40,846 nt of DNA, taken from positions 1 through 40,846 of the IMG/VR virus record IMGVR_UViG_3300046010_001069; one strand, written 5' to 3'. The position numbers and the translations under genes are program-made. Below the pieces are notes generated by a model. The model saw only the letters and a program-made list of their open reading frames with translations, searched no databases and was not told the origin of the DNA. The DNA is from a virus. Below, piece after piece: positions 1-7,242 of this stretch (position 1 is the stretch's first letter; each line of letters starts with the position of its first letter).

Positions 1-111
1 GTTGTTGACTTTATTAAATCATCAGATGAGTATGACTCTCGCCAAGAAAATAAATACTTAGATGCTATCTACAATGAATTAGCAGGAGAGATGCGTGAGG
101 TGAAGGCATAA
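1..111 (+). CDS. 3' end of the 210-residue virion-module protein (partial)
   Basis: The first 111 bases encode the last 36 residues (VVDFIKSS... to ...REVKA) of the protein that is complete at 40011-40643. The copies are identical here. Its TAA stop shares one base with the ATG at 111. It is listed only because the permuted window cuts this gene; the full gene is at the right end. Confidence 0.9.
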   Translation, partial: VVDFIKSSDEYDSRQENKYLDAIYNELAGEMREVKA

Positions 112-314
112 TGGCAGTCGGTCCACGCGGTGGCGGTAGAGGTAATGTCCAACCTGATGAAATGACCCCTGAGGAAAAACTTGCTAAAACAGGTTATTTT
201 CTTGAACAAAAAAGAAAAGCGTTTGCAAGCGCTAAGTTAAACACTCCTGCATACACAAAAGCAGAAAAAGAATACTTAGCAGCAAAGAAAGCATTTGACG
301 AACTTAATGCACAA
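1..314. repeat. Terminal redundancy, left copy
   Basis: This stretch matches 40533-40846 base for base at a constant offset of 40532, with no indels. The first 170 bases are identical. Seven substitutions lie at 171, 187, 194-197 and 221. The match shows that the window is a full circular or permuted genome unit of about 40,532 bp. The mismatches show that the two ends come from slightly different templates, or that the ends really diverge. Confidence 0.95.
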
Positions 315-1613
315 GTTAAAACAGCATCTGCTGCTACATTGCAAAAGAAAAATCAAGCAGAAGTTACTCGCTTACAGGGCGAGCGCAAGAGAGCGCTTAC
401 TCTTGGTGCTAAAGAAACTGATAAAAAGATTAAAGACATTGATGCCAAGATTAAAGAACTTGGTGGAACGGTTACACCTACATCAGTTGTTGGTAGCGGT
501 GGTAAGGGTACTGGAAGTTTTGAGGATGCAGATGGAGATGGTATTCCTAACTCCATTGACCCTGAGCCATACACAGCCAAAGGTTCAGCATCACAAGGCG
601 CTGGTCGTGGCGCAGGCGCTGGTGCAGGCGCTGGCGCAGGCGCAGGCGCTGGTGCTGGTTCAGGTACTGGTGCAGGCACAGGCGATAAACCTAAAGTTGT
701 TATTGATAAAACCGTATGGGTTTCCTACATGCGACAAACTTTTAAAACACTTGATGATGCCAAAATGCGTGACGACATTGAGAAACTTCTTGATACTGCT
801 AAGAAGCAGAATTGGGATGAAGCAACCTTTATGGAAGCCCTTAAAGGCACAACTTGGTGGCAAACCGAGTATCCAACTTTTCGTAACTTTTTCCTAGAGT
901 CTAATGACCCACGCAATGCTGCAACTTTTGGTCAAAAGATTAACAATAAAACAGATGCAGTAAGACAACGGCTTGAAGCCTTGGGTATCCGTTTAAACCA
1001 AATTGACCCAACTACTGGCAAGATGATGACCCCTGAGGAATACAACAAGCGCGTAAACGGCATCATCCTAGAAACTATTAAAAACGATTGGACTGATGCT
1101 CAACTAGATAATTATTTGGCTACTAAGTCAGACATTATTTTTTCAGGTGGCGGAAGTATTGGAAGTTCAATTCGCCGTATCAATGATTTGGCTTGGAAGT
1201 ATGGCGTTAGCCTTGACGACAATTACAAGAAATCAATTAACCAATCATTGTTAGACACAATGGATGGTCGTGATGAGTCATTTTGGTATGAGGAAATGAA
1301 ACGCCAATCTAGTGAACTTTATTCCCCATTTGCTGAGGGTTTAAATCAAGGTAGAAGTCTTTACGACATGACTCGTAATTATCGCAATCAGATGGCTTCC
1401 CTTCTTGAAATGGATGAAAGTTCAATCAAGTGGAACGACCTTATGAAGTATGCAATGAAAACTGGCGTAGATGGTAAGCCTGCTAAATCTACATTTGCAG
1501 AGTTTACTAAGTCTATTAAGAACGACCCACTATGGCAGTACACAAAGAACGCTAAAGAAACTTATACCAATCAGGCGCTTAGCCTGCTTCGTGACTTCGG
1601 AATTGTAGGTTAA
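111..1613 (+). CDS. Putative virion protein with Gly-Ala repeat and calcium-binding-like motif
   Basis: A 500-residue protein of unknown function in the late operon between the giant virion protein and the scaffold/capsid genes, which suggests an internal or ejected virion protein. Residues about 15-125 are Lys/Glu/Ala-rich and probably helical. A short Asp-rich stretch, DADGDGIPNSIDPEP near residue 140, resembles a thrombospondin type-3/EF-hand-like calcium loop. It is followed by a Gly-Ala repeat of about 25 residues (near 163-187), which looks like a flexible linker to a C-terminal globular half. The start codon overlaps the previous stop (TAATG) and follows GAGGTGAAGG. The N-terminal part is present again at 40643 with five amino-acid or silent codon differences. 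Function is not recognised; the structural role comes from context only. Confidence 0.75.
   Translation: MAVGPRGGGRGNVQPDEMTPEEKLAKTGYFLEQKRKAFASAKLNTPAYTKAEKEYLAAKKAFDELNAQVKTASAATLQKKNQAEVTRLQGERKRALTLGAKETDKKIKDIDAKIKELGGTVTPTSVVGSGGKGTGSFEDADGDGIPNSIDPEPYTAKGSASQGAGRGAGAGAGAGAGAGAGAGSGTGAGTGDKPKVVIDKTVWVSYMRQTFKTLDDAKMRDDIEKLLDTAKKQNWDEATFMEALKGTTWWQTEYPTFRNFFLESNDPRNAATFGQKINNKTDAVRQRLEALGIRLNQIDPTTGKMMTPEEYNKRVNGIILETIKNDWTDAQLDNYLATKSDIIFSGGGSIGSSIRRINDLAWKYGVSLDDNYKKSINQSLLDTMDGRDESFWYEEMKRQSSELYSPFAEGLNQGRSLYDMTRNYRNQMASLLEMDESSIKWNDLMKYAMKTGVDGKPAKSTFAEFTKSIKNDPLWQYTKNAKETYTNQALSLLRDFGIVG
598..700. repeat. Low-complexity Gly-Ala coding repeat
   Basis: Repeats of GGCGCAGGC and GGTGCAGGC-like units encode alternating Gly and Ala in the 111-1613 gene. 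Synonymous changes between units argue that the protein repeat is selected and that this is not recent DNA slippage. Confidence 0.8.
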
Positions 1614-1616
1614 TAG

Positions 1617-3110
1617 ATGGCAACTCCTAAACCAACACCTAAACCAACACCTAAGCCAACACCTAAGCCAACACCTAAGCCTACTCCTGCGCCTAAGCCA
1701 AAACCAAATGTTGTGCCACAAAGTAGCAGACCAACTTTAACTCCACCTAGCAGAACAACGCCTACTCCTACAAAGACACCTACTAAAACTCCTACTAAAA
1801 CTCCTACTAAAGTAGATTTTACTGGTCCTGATAAATACAAAGCACCTGATGGGGTAAAACCAGCAACGATTGACCCTAAAGTACAGGCTCGTATTGATGC
1901 TGCAAAAGCAAAATCAGATGCTGCTAAAGCAAAAATTGACGAAGCAAAAGCAAAATCAGATGCTGCTAAAAAGAAAATTGCTGATGCTAAGGCTAAAGCA
2001 GATGCTGCTAAGAAAAAACTTGCTGATGGTAAAAAAATTGGTGATGGTACTGAGGATGATGGTACTGATGACGATACTGGTACTGGCAATGATTTTGCTG
2101 GAAAGTTCATAACCACAAAGTCAGTTAAAGTTGGTGGCGGAACAAACATTTTCAATGTTTTCTCCAACGGTAAAGGTGGAACATACGAGGAATTTGTTGC
2201 CTTTATTCCTGATGATGCAGGTGGAGATGATACTGAAAGTAATCTTAGGGCTGCTGAACTTCTTACAGAGGAAAAGCGCGATAGACAACGCACAGCATTA
2301 GAGGAATTTGTTTCTATTCTTTCAGGCGCAGGTTTAAAAGACCTTGCTGATGAAGTAAACAAAATGATTTTAGATGATAAGACTGCTGCACAAATTAAAC
2401 TTGAAATCCGTAAAACTAAATCTTATGAAGCACGCTTTCCGGGCATGAAGGCTCTTAGTGATGCACAAAGAGCAATTACCGAAGGTGAATACATTGACCT
2501 AGAAACAGGCATGATTTCAGTCCTTCGTTCACGGGGACTTGATGCTGAGGTTTATGGCTCACGCTCTGAATTAGGAAAGTACATTGGTAACTTTGTTAAA
2601 CTTCCTGAGTTTGAGGAACGAGCAGCCCTTGCAGCAGACCGTGTGAAAAAAGAACCTGATGTTATGAAGGCTCTTGGCGAAATGTATGTAACAGAAGCAG
2701 ATGCCATTGGCTACTTACTTAACCCATTGAAGGCAATGGATGTTATTAAGAAGCAGGTTCGTTCTGCTGAAATTGGCGCTGCTGCTGCTAGCGCTAGGTT
2801 TATGTTAGGCGCTGATGCTGCTGCCCGTGCTAGAGAAGCAGAAGCCTTAATTGGTGCTACTGGTACAGCAGATGTATCAATGTTAAAACAAGAATTTGGT
2901 AAAGCAAGAATACTTGCTGATACTCAATCATCACTAGCAAAACTTGAACGCGAAAACTACAACGAACTAGAAGCAGTACAAGCCGTTGTAGGTGGCGAGC
3001 AAGAGAAATTGTTAAAGTCAAAGCGCAGAGCAGAGCGTGAAGCAATGTTCCGCTTTGGTGGTCAGTCAGGCGTAGGTGCTTATTCACTACGCAGTACGAC
3101 TAACCAATAA
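1617..3110 (+). CDS. Putative virion protein with PTPK repeats and a coiled coil
   Basis: A 497-residue protein with three visible parts. Residues 2-65 are a Pro/Thr/Lys repeat (PTPKPTPKP, then TPTKTPTK), an extended basic linker. Residues about 85-145 are a charged Ala/Lys/Asp heptad-like segment (AKAKSDAAKAKIDEAK...), very likely a coiled coil. An acidic stretch follows (GTEDDGTDDDTG), and the rest is largely helical with several Ala-rich stretches. It starts three bases after the previous stop and precedes the scaffold gene. Late-operon position and composition suggest an internal or ejection-type virion protein, but no family is recognised. Confidence 0.72.
   Translation: MATPKPTPKPTPKPTPKPTPKPTPAPKPKPNVVPQSSRPTLTPPSRTTPTPTKTPTKTPTKTPTKVDFTGPDKYKAPDGVKPATIDPKVQARIDAAKAKSDAAKAKIDEAKAKSDAAKKKIADAKAKADAAKKKLADGKKIGDGTEDDGTDDDTGTGNDFAGKFITTKSVKVGGGTNIFNVFSNGKGGTYEEFVAFIPDDAGGDDTESNLRAAELLTEEKRDRQRTALEEFVSILSGAGLKDLADEVNKMILDDKTAAQIKLEIRKTKSYEARFPGMKALSDAQRAITEGEYIDLETGMISVLRSRGLDAEVYGSRSELGKYIGNFVKLPEFEERAALAADRVKKEPDVMKALGEMYVTEADAIGYLLNPLKAMDVIKKQVRSAEIGAAAASARFMLGADAAARAREAEALIGATGTADVSMLKQEFGKARILADTQSSLAKLERENYNELEAVQAVVGGEQEKLLKSKRRAEREAMFRFGGQSGVGAYSLRSTTNQ
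1624..1686 (+). repeat. 12-bp tandem repeat encoding PTPK
   Basis: About five head-to-tail copies of a 12-base unit (CCTAAACCAACA and the CCTAAGCCAACA variant) sit at the start of the 1617-3110 gene. A second 12-base array (ACTCCTACTAAA) lies near 1770-1812. Copy number could vary by slippage in steps of four residues without breaking the frame. Confidence 0.85.
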
Positions 3111-3235
3111 CTAGGTTCCTTATCTGACCGACCAGCCCGGATGAGTGTAAGAAGTCTGGTAGCAATAGCCAAGGTATGTTCCCCTACATACATTGTGGAT
3201 TGCGAATACAACAACTAACGAAAGGGAGATGGCTA

Positions 3236-3703
3236 ATGAGCCAAAATAACGAGTATGATGACGAGTTTGATGACTTCGGTGACGAAGGCACGGATGTAGT
3301 TAAGCAACTCCGAAAAGTAAATCGCACTCTTGAAAAGCGTGCAAAAGAACTGGAACAGGAGTTGAAAGGACTGCAATCGCAGACCCGCCAGCGTACTGTG
3401 AAGGATGTGTTACAAGCCAAGGGCATTAACCCAAAGATTGCTGCGTTCATACCGCAAGACATTGATACTTCTGAGGAAGCAATCAATGGCTGGCTAAATG
3501 AATACGGTGATGTATTTGGTTCAACCCAAAACGCTAATTCAGAGCAGGCTTCAAATAACAATTCACTAGATGTTTCTGCAAATGCAAGAATTAACCAAGT
3601 GGTTTCAACAGGACAAGTTCCGGAAGTTGACTCAGATGCTATGGCTAAAATTCTTTCAGCAGGAAACGCAGATGAATTAAATCGCATCCTTGGATTAAAT
3701 TAA
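3236..3703 (+). CDS. Capsid scaffold protein (predicted)
   Basis: A 155-residue acidic protein directly upstream of the major capsid gene, the usual place for a scaffold. The N terminus is Asp/Glu-rich (DDEFDDFGDEG). It is followed by a Lys/Glu/Leu heptad segment (about residues 20-52), likely a coiled coil, and a Gln/Asn/Ser-rich C-terminal half ending in a short helix (DELNRILGL) that could contact the shell. I chose the ATG at 3236 because AAAGGGAG lies nine bases upstream; an in-frame start at 3176 would lie in poor context inside the 125-base spacer. The call rests on position, size and composition. Confidence 0.7.
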   Translation: MSQNNEYDDEFDDFGDEGTDVVKQLRKVNRTLEKRAKELEQELKGLQSQTRQRTVKDVLQAKGINPKIAAFIPQDIDTSEEAINGWLNEYGDVFGSTQNANSEQASNNNSLDVSANARINQVVSTGQVPEVDSDAMAKILSAGNADELNRILGLN

Positions 3704-3733
3704 CCAACTACCAATCTAAAGGAGTAATAACTC

Positions 3734-4879
3734 ATGGCAGATACCAACACCACAGCCCTTGCAGGCTTGGTAAAAGTTGCGTATGACCGCTATGTTGAGT
3801 TCGCTCTCCGTTCGCAACCGCTAGTTCGTAGCGTTGCAGACAAGCGACCAGCACAGCAAGCAATGCCGGGGTCAAGCGTTGTATTTTCACTTTACAATGA
3901 TTTGGCAGCGGCAACTTCTGCACTATCAGAGGCAACAGACCCTGATGCAGTAGCGCTATCAGATGTATCAACCACTTCTGTAACACTTGCAGAATACGGT
4001 AATGCATCACTTGTAACTCGTAAGTTACAACTATTCTCACTATCAGATGTGGACCCAGCAGTTGCAGACATTATTGCCTTCAACATGGCTGACTCACTTG
4101 ATAAGTTAGCAATGGAAACTCTCCGTCAGGGAACAAATGTTATCTATGGTGGAACTGTTACTTCAACAGCAACAGTATCATCTGCTGATACCCTAACATC
4201 TGCAAAAATCCGCCGTGCGGTAGCCAAGTTGCGTAGCAACAAGGCTGTTCCACGCCAAGGTTCTTTGTACTGGGCAGGTATTCACCCTGAGGTTTCACAC
4301 GACCTTCGCGCCGAAACCGGCTCAGTCGGATGGCGCGACATCCACGCTCAAACAGACTCTGCACAGGGTAATCTATGGGCTGGAACAATCGGAACATACG
4401 AGGGTGCTTTCTTTGTAGAAACACCACGCATGTACGAAAAGGCAGAAGGTGCTAATCAGTCAACCTTCACAACTACAACCACAACAACATCTGCATCAGG
4501 TGCAACAACAATTACTGTTGCATCAACATCAGGTATTGATGTCGGTGATGGTGTAGCAATTTCTGCAACAACTGGCGCAAGCACACTTGTTTCAGCAATC
4601 AACGGTGCAGTTCTCACCCTTTCAGTAGCAACTACTGCTGCTGTAACATCAGGTGCAACTGTAACTGTTACTCCAAAGACAAATGTTTACCGCACAATTC
4701 TTTGCGGAAAGCAGGCTTTGGCAGAGGCAGTAGCACAGGAACCGGGCGTAGTTATCGGACCTGTTACTGATAAGTTAATGCGTTTCCGCCCAATCGGATG
4801 GTACGGCGTACTTGGTTTCGCCCGCTATCGTGATGATGCGTTGTTCCGCATTGAAACTTCATCTAGCATCTCTGACTAA
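3734..4879 (+). CDS. Major capsid protein (HK97-fold, N4 gp56-like)
   Basis: A 381-residue shell subunit. The N-terminal stretch (YDRYVEFALRSQPLVR, then SVVFSLYNDL and VTLAEYGNASLVTRK) resembles the N4 gp56-like major capsid group of the HK97 fold. The scaffold gene lies just upstream with AAGGAG at 3719-3724. Residues about 243-314 form a Thr/Ser/Gly/Val-rich beta insertion (ending near ATVTVTPK), while the flanking capsid sequence resumes at NVYRTILCGKQALAEA. The insertion looks like a surface-exposed extra domain and resembles segments of the connector and fibre genes downstream. A strong hairpin follows the stop, which may protect or tune the abundant capsid message. Confidence 0.88.
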   Translation: MADTNTTALAGLVKVAYDRYVEFALRSQPLVRSVADKRPAQQAMPGSSVVFSLYNDLAAATSALSEATDPDAVALSDVSTTSVTLAEYGNASLVTRKLQLFSLSDVDPAVADIIAFNMADSLDKLAMETLRQGTNVIYGGTVTSTATVSSADTLTSAKIRRAVAKLRSNKAVPRQGSLYWAGIHPEVSHDLRAETGSVGWRDIHAQTDSAQGNLWAGTIGTYEGAFFVETPRMYEKAEGANQSTFTTTTTTTSASGATTITVASTSGIDVGDGVAISATTGASTLVSAINGAVLTLSVATTAAVTSGATVTVTPKTNVYRTILCGKQALAEAVAQEPGVVIGPVTDKLMRFRPIGWYGVLGFARYRDDALFRIETSSSISD

Positions 4880-4897
4880 TTTCGGAGATTAGTACCG

Positions 4898-4927
4898 GGG
4901 TGGCGGGTGTTTAAACGCCCGCTACCC
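4898..4927 (+). terminator. Strong hairpin after the capsid gene, GTTTAAAC in the loop
   Basis: The arms at 4898-4908 and 4917-4927 pair over 11 positions (two as G-U), and the eight-base loop is exactly GTTTAAAC. There is no T-run, so it is more likely an mRNA-stabilising or partial-termination hairpin than a full terminator. It separates the capsid gene from the lower-expression genes after it. Confidence 0.6.
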
Positions 4928-4946
4928 TGTTACACTAAGGAGAATT

Positions 4947-5204
4947 ATGGCATACCAATTCACACCACCCAGCATTAAAGAAACCCCTGCTGGTGGACAT
5001 ACCCTTTTTGAGCGTATGGGCATAAACCGTGGGATTACTGTCCTACGAGTTAATGGTGTGTATTCATCATTTCGTTATCCAAGTCAAACTCAAACCTTGG
5101 AAGCAGATGAAGTTTATTTAGGTGGTCACATTTACGACATTGATGAACAAACAAGAACACGGCTCATAGCAGCAGGCTATGAGGAATACATAACAACGGT
5201 TTAA
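4947..5204 (+). CDS. Hypothetical small virion-module protein
   Basis: An 85-residue protein with a probable beta-rich fold, starting after AAGGAG (4938-4943). Its only distinctive segments are a central FRYPSQTQTLEADEVYLGGH stretch and a short helix near the C terminus (DEQTRTRLIAAGYEEYI). It lies between the capsid hairpin and another small gene, a position often held by head-completion or decoration proteins, but no family is recognised. The stop codon lies inside a GTTTAAAC copy (5199-5206). Confidence 0.7.
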   Translation: MAYQFTPPSIKETPAGGHTLFERMGINRGITVLRVNGVYSSFRYPSQTQTLEADEVYLGGHIYDIDEQTRTRLIAAGYEEYITTV

Positions 5205-5206
5205 AC

Positions 5207-5479
5207 ATGGCATGTAGAACTGGCTGTCCAACACAAGACCACACAAATTGGGGTGAGTGTTTGAGAGCATCTAACCTAGAGTTCAGCACAGGTGATGCTA
5301 ACAGCGCTAAAGGTATGACTGATAAAAAATGGAACGCTGAACTTAATGCTTATGCTGCTGCAAGAGCGCAAGGTATTCAACCTGCTGGAACTTCAATGGC
5401 AAAAATTAAAGATGCAGTTGAGAAGTCTGATAAGGCTGGCAAAGCCTTTGATGCAAATACAGGGACATTTAAGGGGTAA
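5207..5479 (+). CDS. Hypothetical protein with N-terminal cysteines
   Basis: A 90-residue protein that starts right after a GTTTAAAC copy. It has three cysteines near the N terminus (CRTGC and GECLRASNL), then an Ala/Lys-rich helical body. It sits in the late operon, two bases before the proteasome-like gene. Close spacing suggests translational coupling. Function is not recognised. Confidence 0.65.
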   Translation: MACRTGCPTQDHTNWGECLRASNLEFSTGDANSAKGMTDKKWNAELNAYAAARAQGIQPAGTSMAKIKDAVEKSDKAGKAFDANTGTFKG

Positions 5480-5481
5480 CT

Positions 5482-6045
5482 ATGACTGCCATTGTAGGTA
5501 TTCAGGGAAAGGGTTGGGCGTTAATCGCAGCCGACTCCATGACTACCTATGAGGACAAACCATACTATGCAAAAGGTGTGGATAAAGTTATCAAAAAAGG
5601 CGACTATGTATTTGGGTTTTCAGGTGATGCTATTGCAGGAAACATTGCAACTTACCTTTGGACTCCACCGAAAGTAATTAAGACAATACCAACAGATGTG
5701 TTTATGCAGACAAAAGTTCTGCCTTCCCTACGGGAAACAATGATTGAACATGGGTACAACCCTGATACAACTAAAGATAAAGATGCCGGATTTGATGCAC
5801 TTATCTGTTTAAACGGAGTTATCTACGAAGTTGACCAAGATTATTTATGGTCAAGAGATGACCGTGGTTTGTATGCGGTAGGTAGTGGGGGCGATTTAGC
5901 CCTTGGTGCGCTAGCAGCAGCAGGCATGAGCAAGAACTCTATTAAGAGCGTTGAGGCTGTGGCTCGTAGAGCAATTAAGGTTTCTGCTGATTACAACATA
6001 AGTGTTGGCGGAGATGTAAAAGTCATAACACAAAGGAGTAAGTAA
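5482..6045 (+). CDS. Proteasome beta/HslV-like Ntn hydrolase
   Basis: A 187-residue protein matching the Ntn-hydrolase fold of proteasome beta subunits and HslV. After Met removal the chain would begin with Thr1 (TAIVGIQ), the catalytic nucleophile. Asp17 sits at the expected distance (ALIAADS), a lysine near 34 fits catalytic Lys33 (AKGVDKV), GFSGD matches the glycine-rich loop, and YAVGSGGDLALGAL matches the HslV GSGG region around Ser129. No propeptide is present, as in HslV. No partner ATPase gene is seen. It sits in the structural operon, two genes after the capsid gene, so a role as prohead maturation protease is possible, though degradation of host or Pup-tagged proteins cannot be excluded. 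The fold is well supported; the role is inference. Confidence 0.8.
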   Translation: MTAIVGIQGKGWALIAADSMTTYEDKPYYAKGVDKVIKKGDYVFGFSGDAIAGNIATYLWTPPKVIKTIPTDVFMQTKVLPSLRETMIEHGYNPDTTKDKDAGFDALICLNGVIYEVDQDYLWSRDDRGLYAVGSGGDLALGALAAAGMSKNSIKSVEAVARRAIKVSADYNISVGGDVKVITQRSK

Positions 6046-6197
6046 TGTGTGCTGAGTGTGGATGCTATGGTGCTGTTGAACCTTACGGCGTAGGCGGTAG
6101 GGATGTTAGCAGTAAGCCAACAGAAGCAAGTTTAAAGAAGGTCACCGTTAAGCCCGGTATGTATCACAAGAACAATACCGAAATTGAGGATGACTAA
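6045..6197 (+). CDS. Small Cys-motif protein (50 aa)
   Basis: A short gene whose ATG overlaps the previous TAA (TAATG) and whose stop overlaps the next ATG, so it is embedded in a translationally coupled chain. It encodes MCAECGCYGAVEP..., a CxxCxC cluster that could bind metal, then a Lys-rich and finally acidic tail (NNTEIEDD). AAGGAG at 6033-6038 is a good ribosome-binding site. No family is recognised. Confidence 0.65.
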   Translation: MCAECGCYGAVEPYGVGGRDVSSKPTEASLKKVTVKPGMYHKNNTEIEDD

Positions 6198-6364
6198 TGC
6201 CTAAGAACAAAGTTGAAAAAATTATGGGTGAGTTTAAACGCGGAACCCTACATAGTGGAAAAAACCCTAAAGGTCCTAAGAAAGCAGCAGTTGTAAAAAA
6301 CCGTAAACAAGCAGTCGCTATTGCTTTAGCAGTAGCGGGTAAATCAAAGAAAAAGGGGAAATAG
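6197..6364 (+). CDS. Small basic protein, DUF6496-like
   Basis: A 55-residue highly basic protein with the pattern KVEKIMGEFKRGTLHSG followed by VKNRKQAVAIALAVAG. This resembles the DUF6496 family found in phages and bacteria; function is unknown. It is coupled by TAATG overlap to the gene before it. The GTTTAAAC copy at 6232 is read here as part of EFKRG. Basic charge suggests nucleic-acid or virion association, which is inference. Confidence 0.68.
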   Translation: MPKNKVEKIMGEFKRGTLHSGKNPKGPKKAAVVKNRKQAVAIALAVAGKSKKKGK

Positions 6365-6366
6365 CA

Positions 6367-6549
6367 ATGCCAATGTACGAGAAAAAAGTAAAGATTACTG
6401 GCTCAGCAACATCAAAGCCAGCAGCAAAGAAGCCAGCAATGCCTGCTAAACCATCTGCAAACATGATTAAGATGAACAAGTCAGCAGCAACAGGCAAGCC
6501 AAAGCCAAAGGCAAAGTTAAAGCCAAAGTCTAAAATGAGGATGATGTAA
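6367..6549 (+). CDS. Lys/Pro-rich basic small protein
   Basis: A 60-residue protein dominated by Lys, Ala and Pro (AAKKPAMPAKPS, KPKPKAKLKPKSK). It is disordered and strongly basic. It sits in a run of tiny late genes and resembles DNA-condensing or minor virion proteins in composition only. Confidence 0.55.
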   Translation: MPMYEKKVKITGSATSKPAAKKPAMPAKPSANMIKMNKSAATGKPKPKAKLKPKSKMRMM

Positions 6550-6554
6550 CAATC

Positions 6555-6821
6555 ATGCCAGCCAAAAAAGACTCACGACTAGCAAGAGCAGGTGTAGCAG
6601 GCTTTAACAAGCCTAAGCGTACTCCAAGTCATCCGACTAAATCTCATGTTGTTGTGGCTAAAGAAGGCTCACAAGTAAAAACAATTCGTTTTGGACAGCA
6701 AGGCGTGACTGGTGATAGACAACCATCTGCACGCCAAGCATCCTTCAAGGCTCGTCACGCTAAGAACATTGCCAAAGGCAAGATGTCGGCAGCGTACTGG
6801 GCAGACAAGGTGAAGTGGTGA
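6555..6821 (+). CDS. Conserved-type basic phage protein of unknown function
   Basis: An 88-residue protein with recognisable segments SHVVVAKEGSQVKTIRFGQQGV and SFKARHAKNIAKGKMSAAYWADKVKW. From memory, this arrangement recurs in structural modules of aquatic phages without an assigned function. It is basic and has several aromatic residues near the C terminus. Its stop overlaps the GTG start of the next gene. Confidence 0.72.
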   Translation: MPAKKDSRLARAGVAGFNKPKRTPSHPTKSHVVVAKEGSQVKTIRFGQQGVTGDRQPSARQASFKARHAKNIAKGKMSAAYWADKVKW

Positions 6822-6976
6822 AAAAGAAAGCATTTTGGGATACAAAAAATCCTAACAAGAAATCTACTCCATTGACTCCTGCACAAAAGGCTAAGGCAAA
6901 AGCAGCAGCAAAGAAGGCTGGTCGCCCTTACCCCAACCTTGTTGATAATGCAGCAGCAAAAAGAAAGGCTAAGTAA
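6818..6976 (+). CDS. Small basic phage protein, GTG start (52 aa)
   Basis: Starts with GTG overlapping the previous stop (GTGA) and ends in TAATG shared with the next gene. The product reads KKKAFWDTKNPNKKSTPLTPAQKAKAK... and ends in GRPYPNLVDNAAAKRKAK. The motif AFWDTKNPNKKS...GRPYPNLVDN looks like a conserved small protein of aquatic phages. Its function is unknown. The overlaps at both ends strongly support it as a real gene. Confidence 0.7.
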   Translation: MKKKAFWDTKNPNKKSTPLTPAQKAKAKAAAKKAGRPYPNLVDNAAAKRKAK

Positions 6977-7242
6977 TGGCAACTGGTATTGCAGGAAGCA
7001 CACTTACAGGTGAACTCAATCGCCTTGCAGGTATTACTAGCGTTACATCTTACAAAGCCCCACAGGGTGCAGCCAATACCTATGCTGGTACAACAGGCTT
7101 AGGTCTTATTGCTGCCCTTAATTACAAGGCTAGTTCATCCCGACAACCTAATGACTATAAAGGTTTAAACGCAGTTTGTAACGAACTTGCTAGTACAACT
7201 GGAAAGTCTGCGGTAGATGCATTGAGGTCTATTGACTTATGA
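6976..7242 (+). CDS. Hypothetical late-operon protein
   Basis: An 88-residue Gly/Ala/Thr-rich protein coupled at both ends (TAATG before, ATGA after). Segments GELNRLAG and GLIAALNYKASS are typical of small head- or tail-completion proteins, but no family is recognised. It sits directly before the connector candidate. Confidence 0.65.
   Translation: MATGIAGSTLTGELNRLAGITSVTSYKAPQGAANTYAGTTGLGLIAALNYKASSSRQPNDYKGLNAVCNELASTTGKSAVDALRSIDL

Noticed and set aside
295-897. 200-residue frame inside the Gly-Ala gene
   Set aside because: It is the shadow of the 111-1613 gene: Leu/Gln/Val-rich low-complexity with no ribosome-binding site.
1610-2362. Long minus-strand frame opposite the PTPK gene
   Set aside because: It mirrors the repeats of the plus-strand gene (Gly/Val runs) and breaks operon direction.
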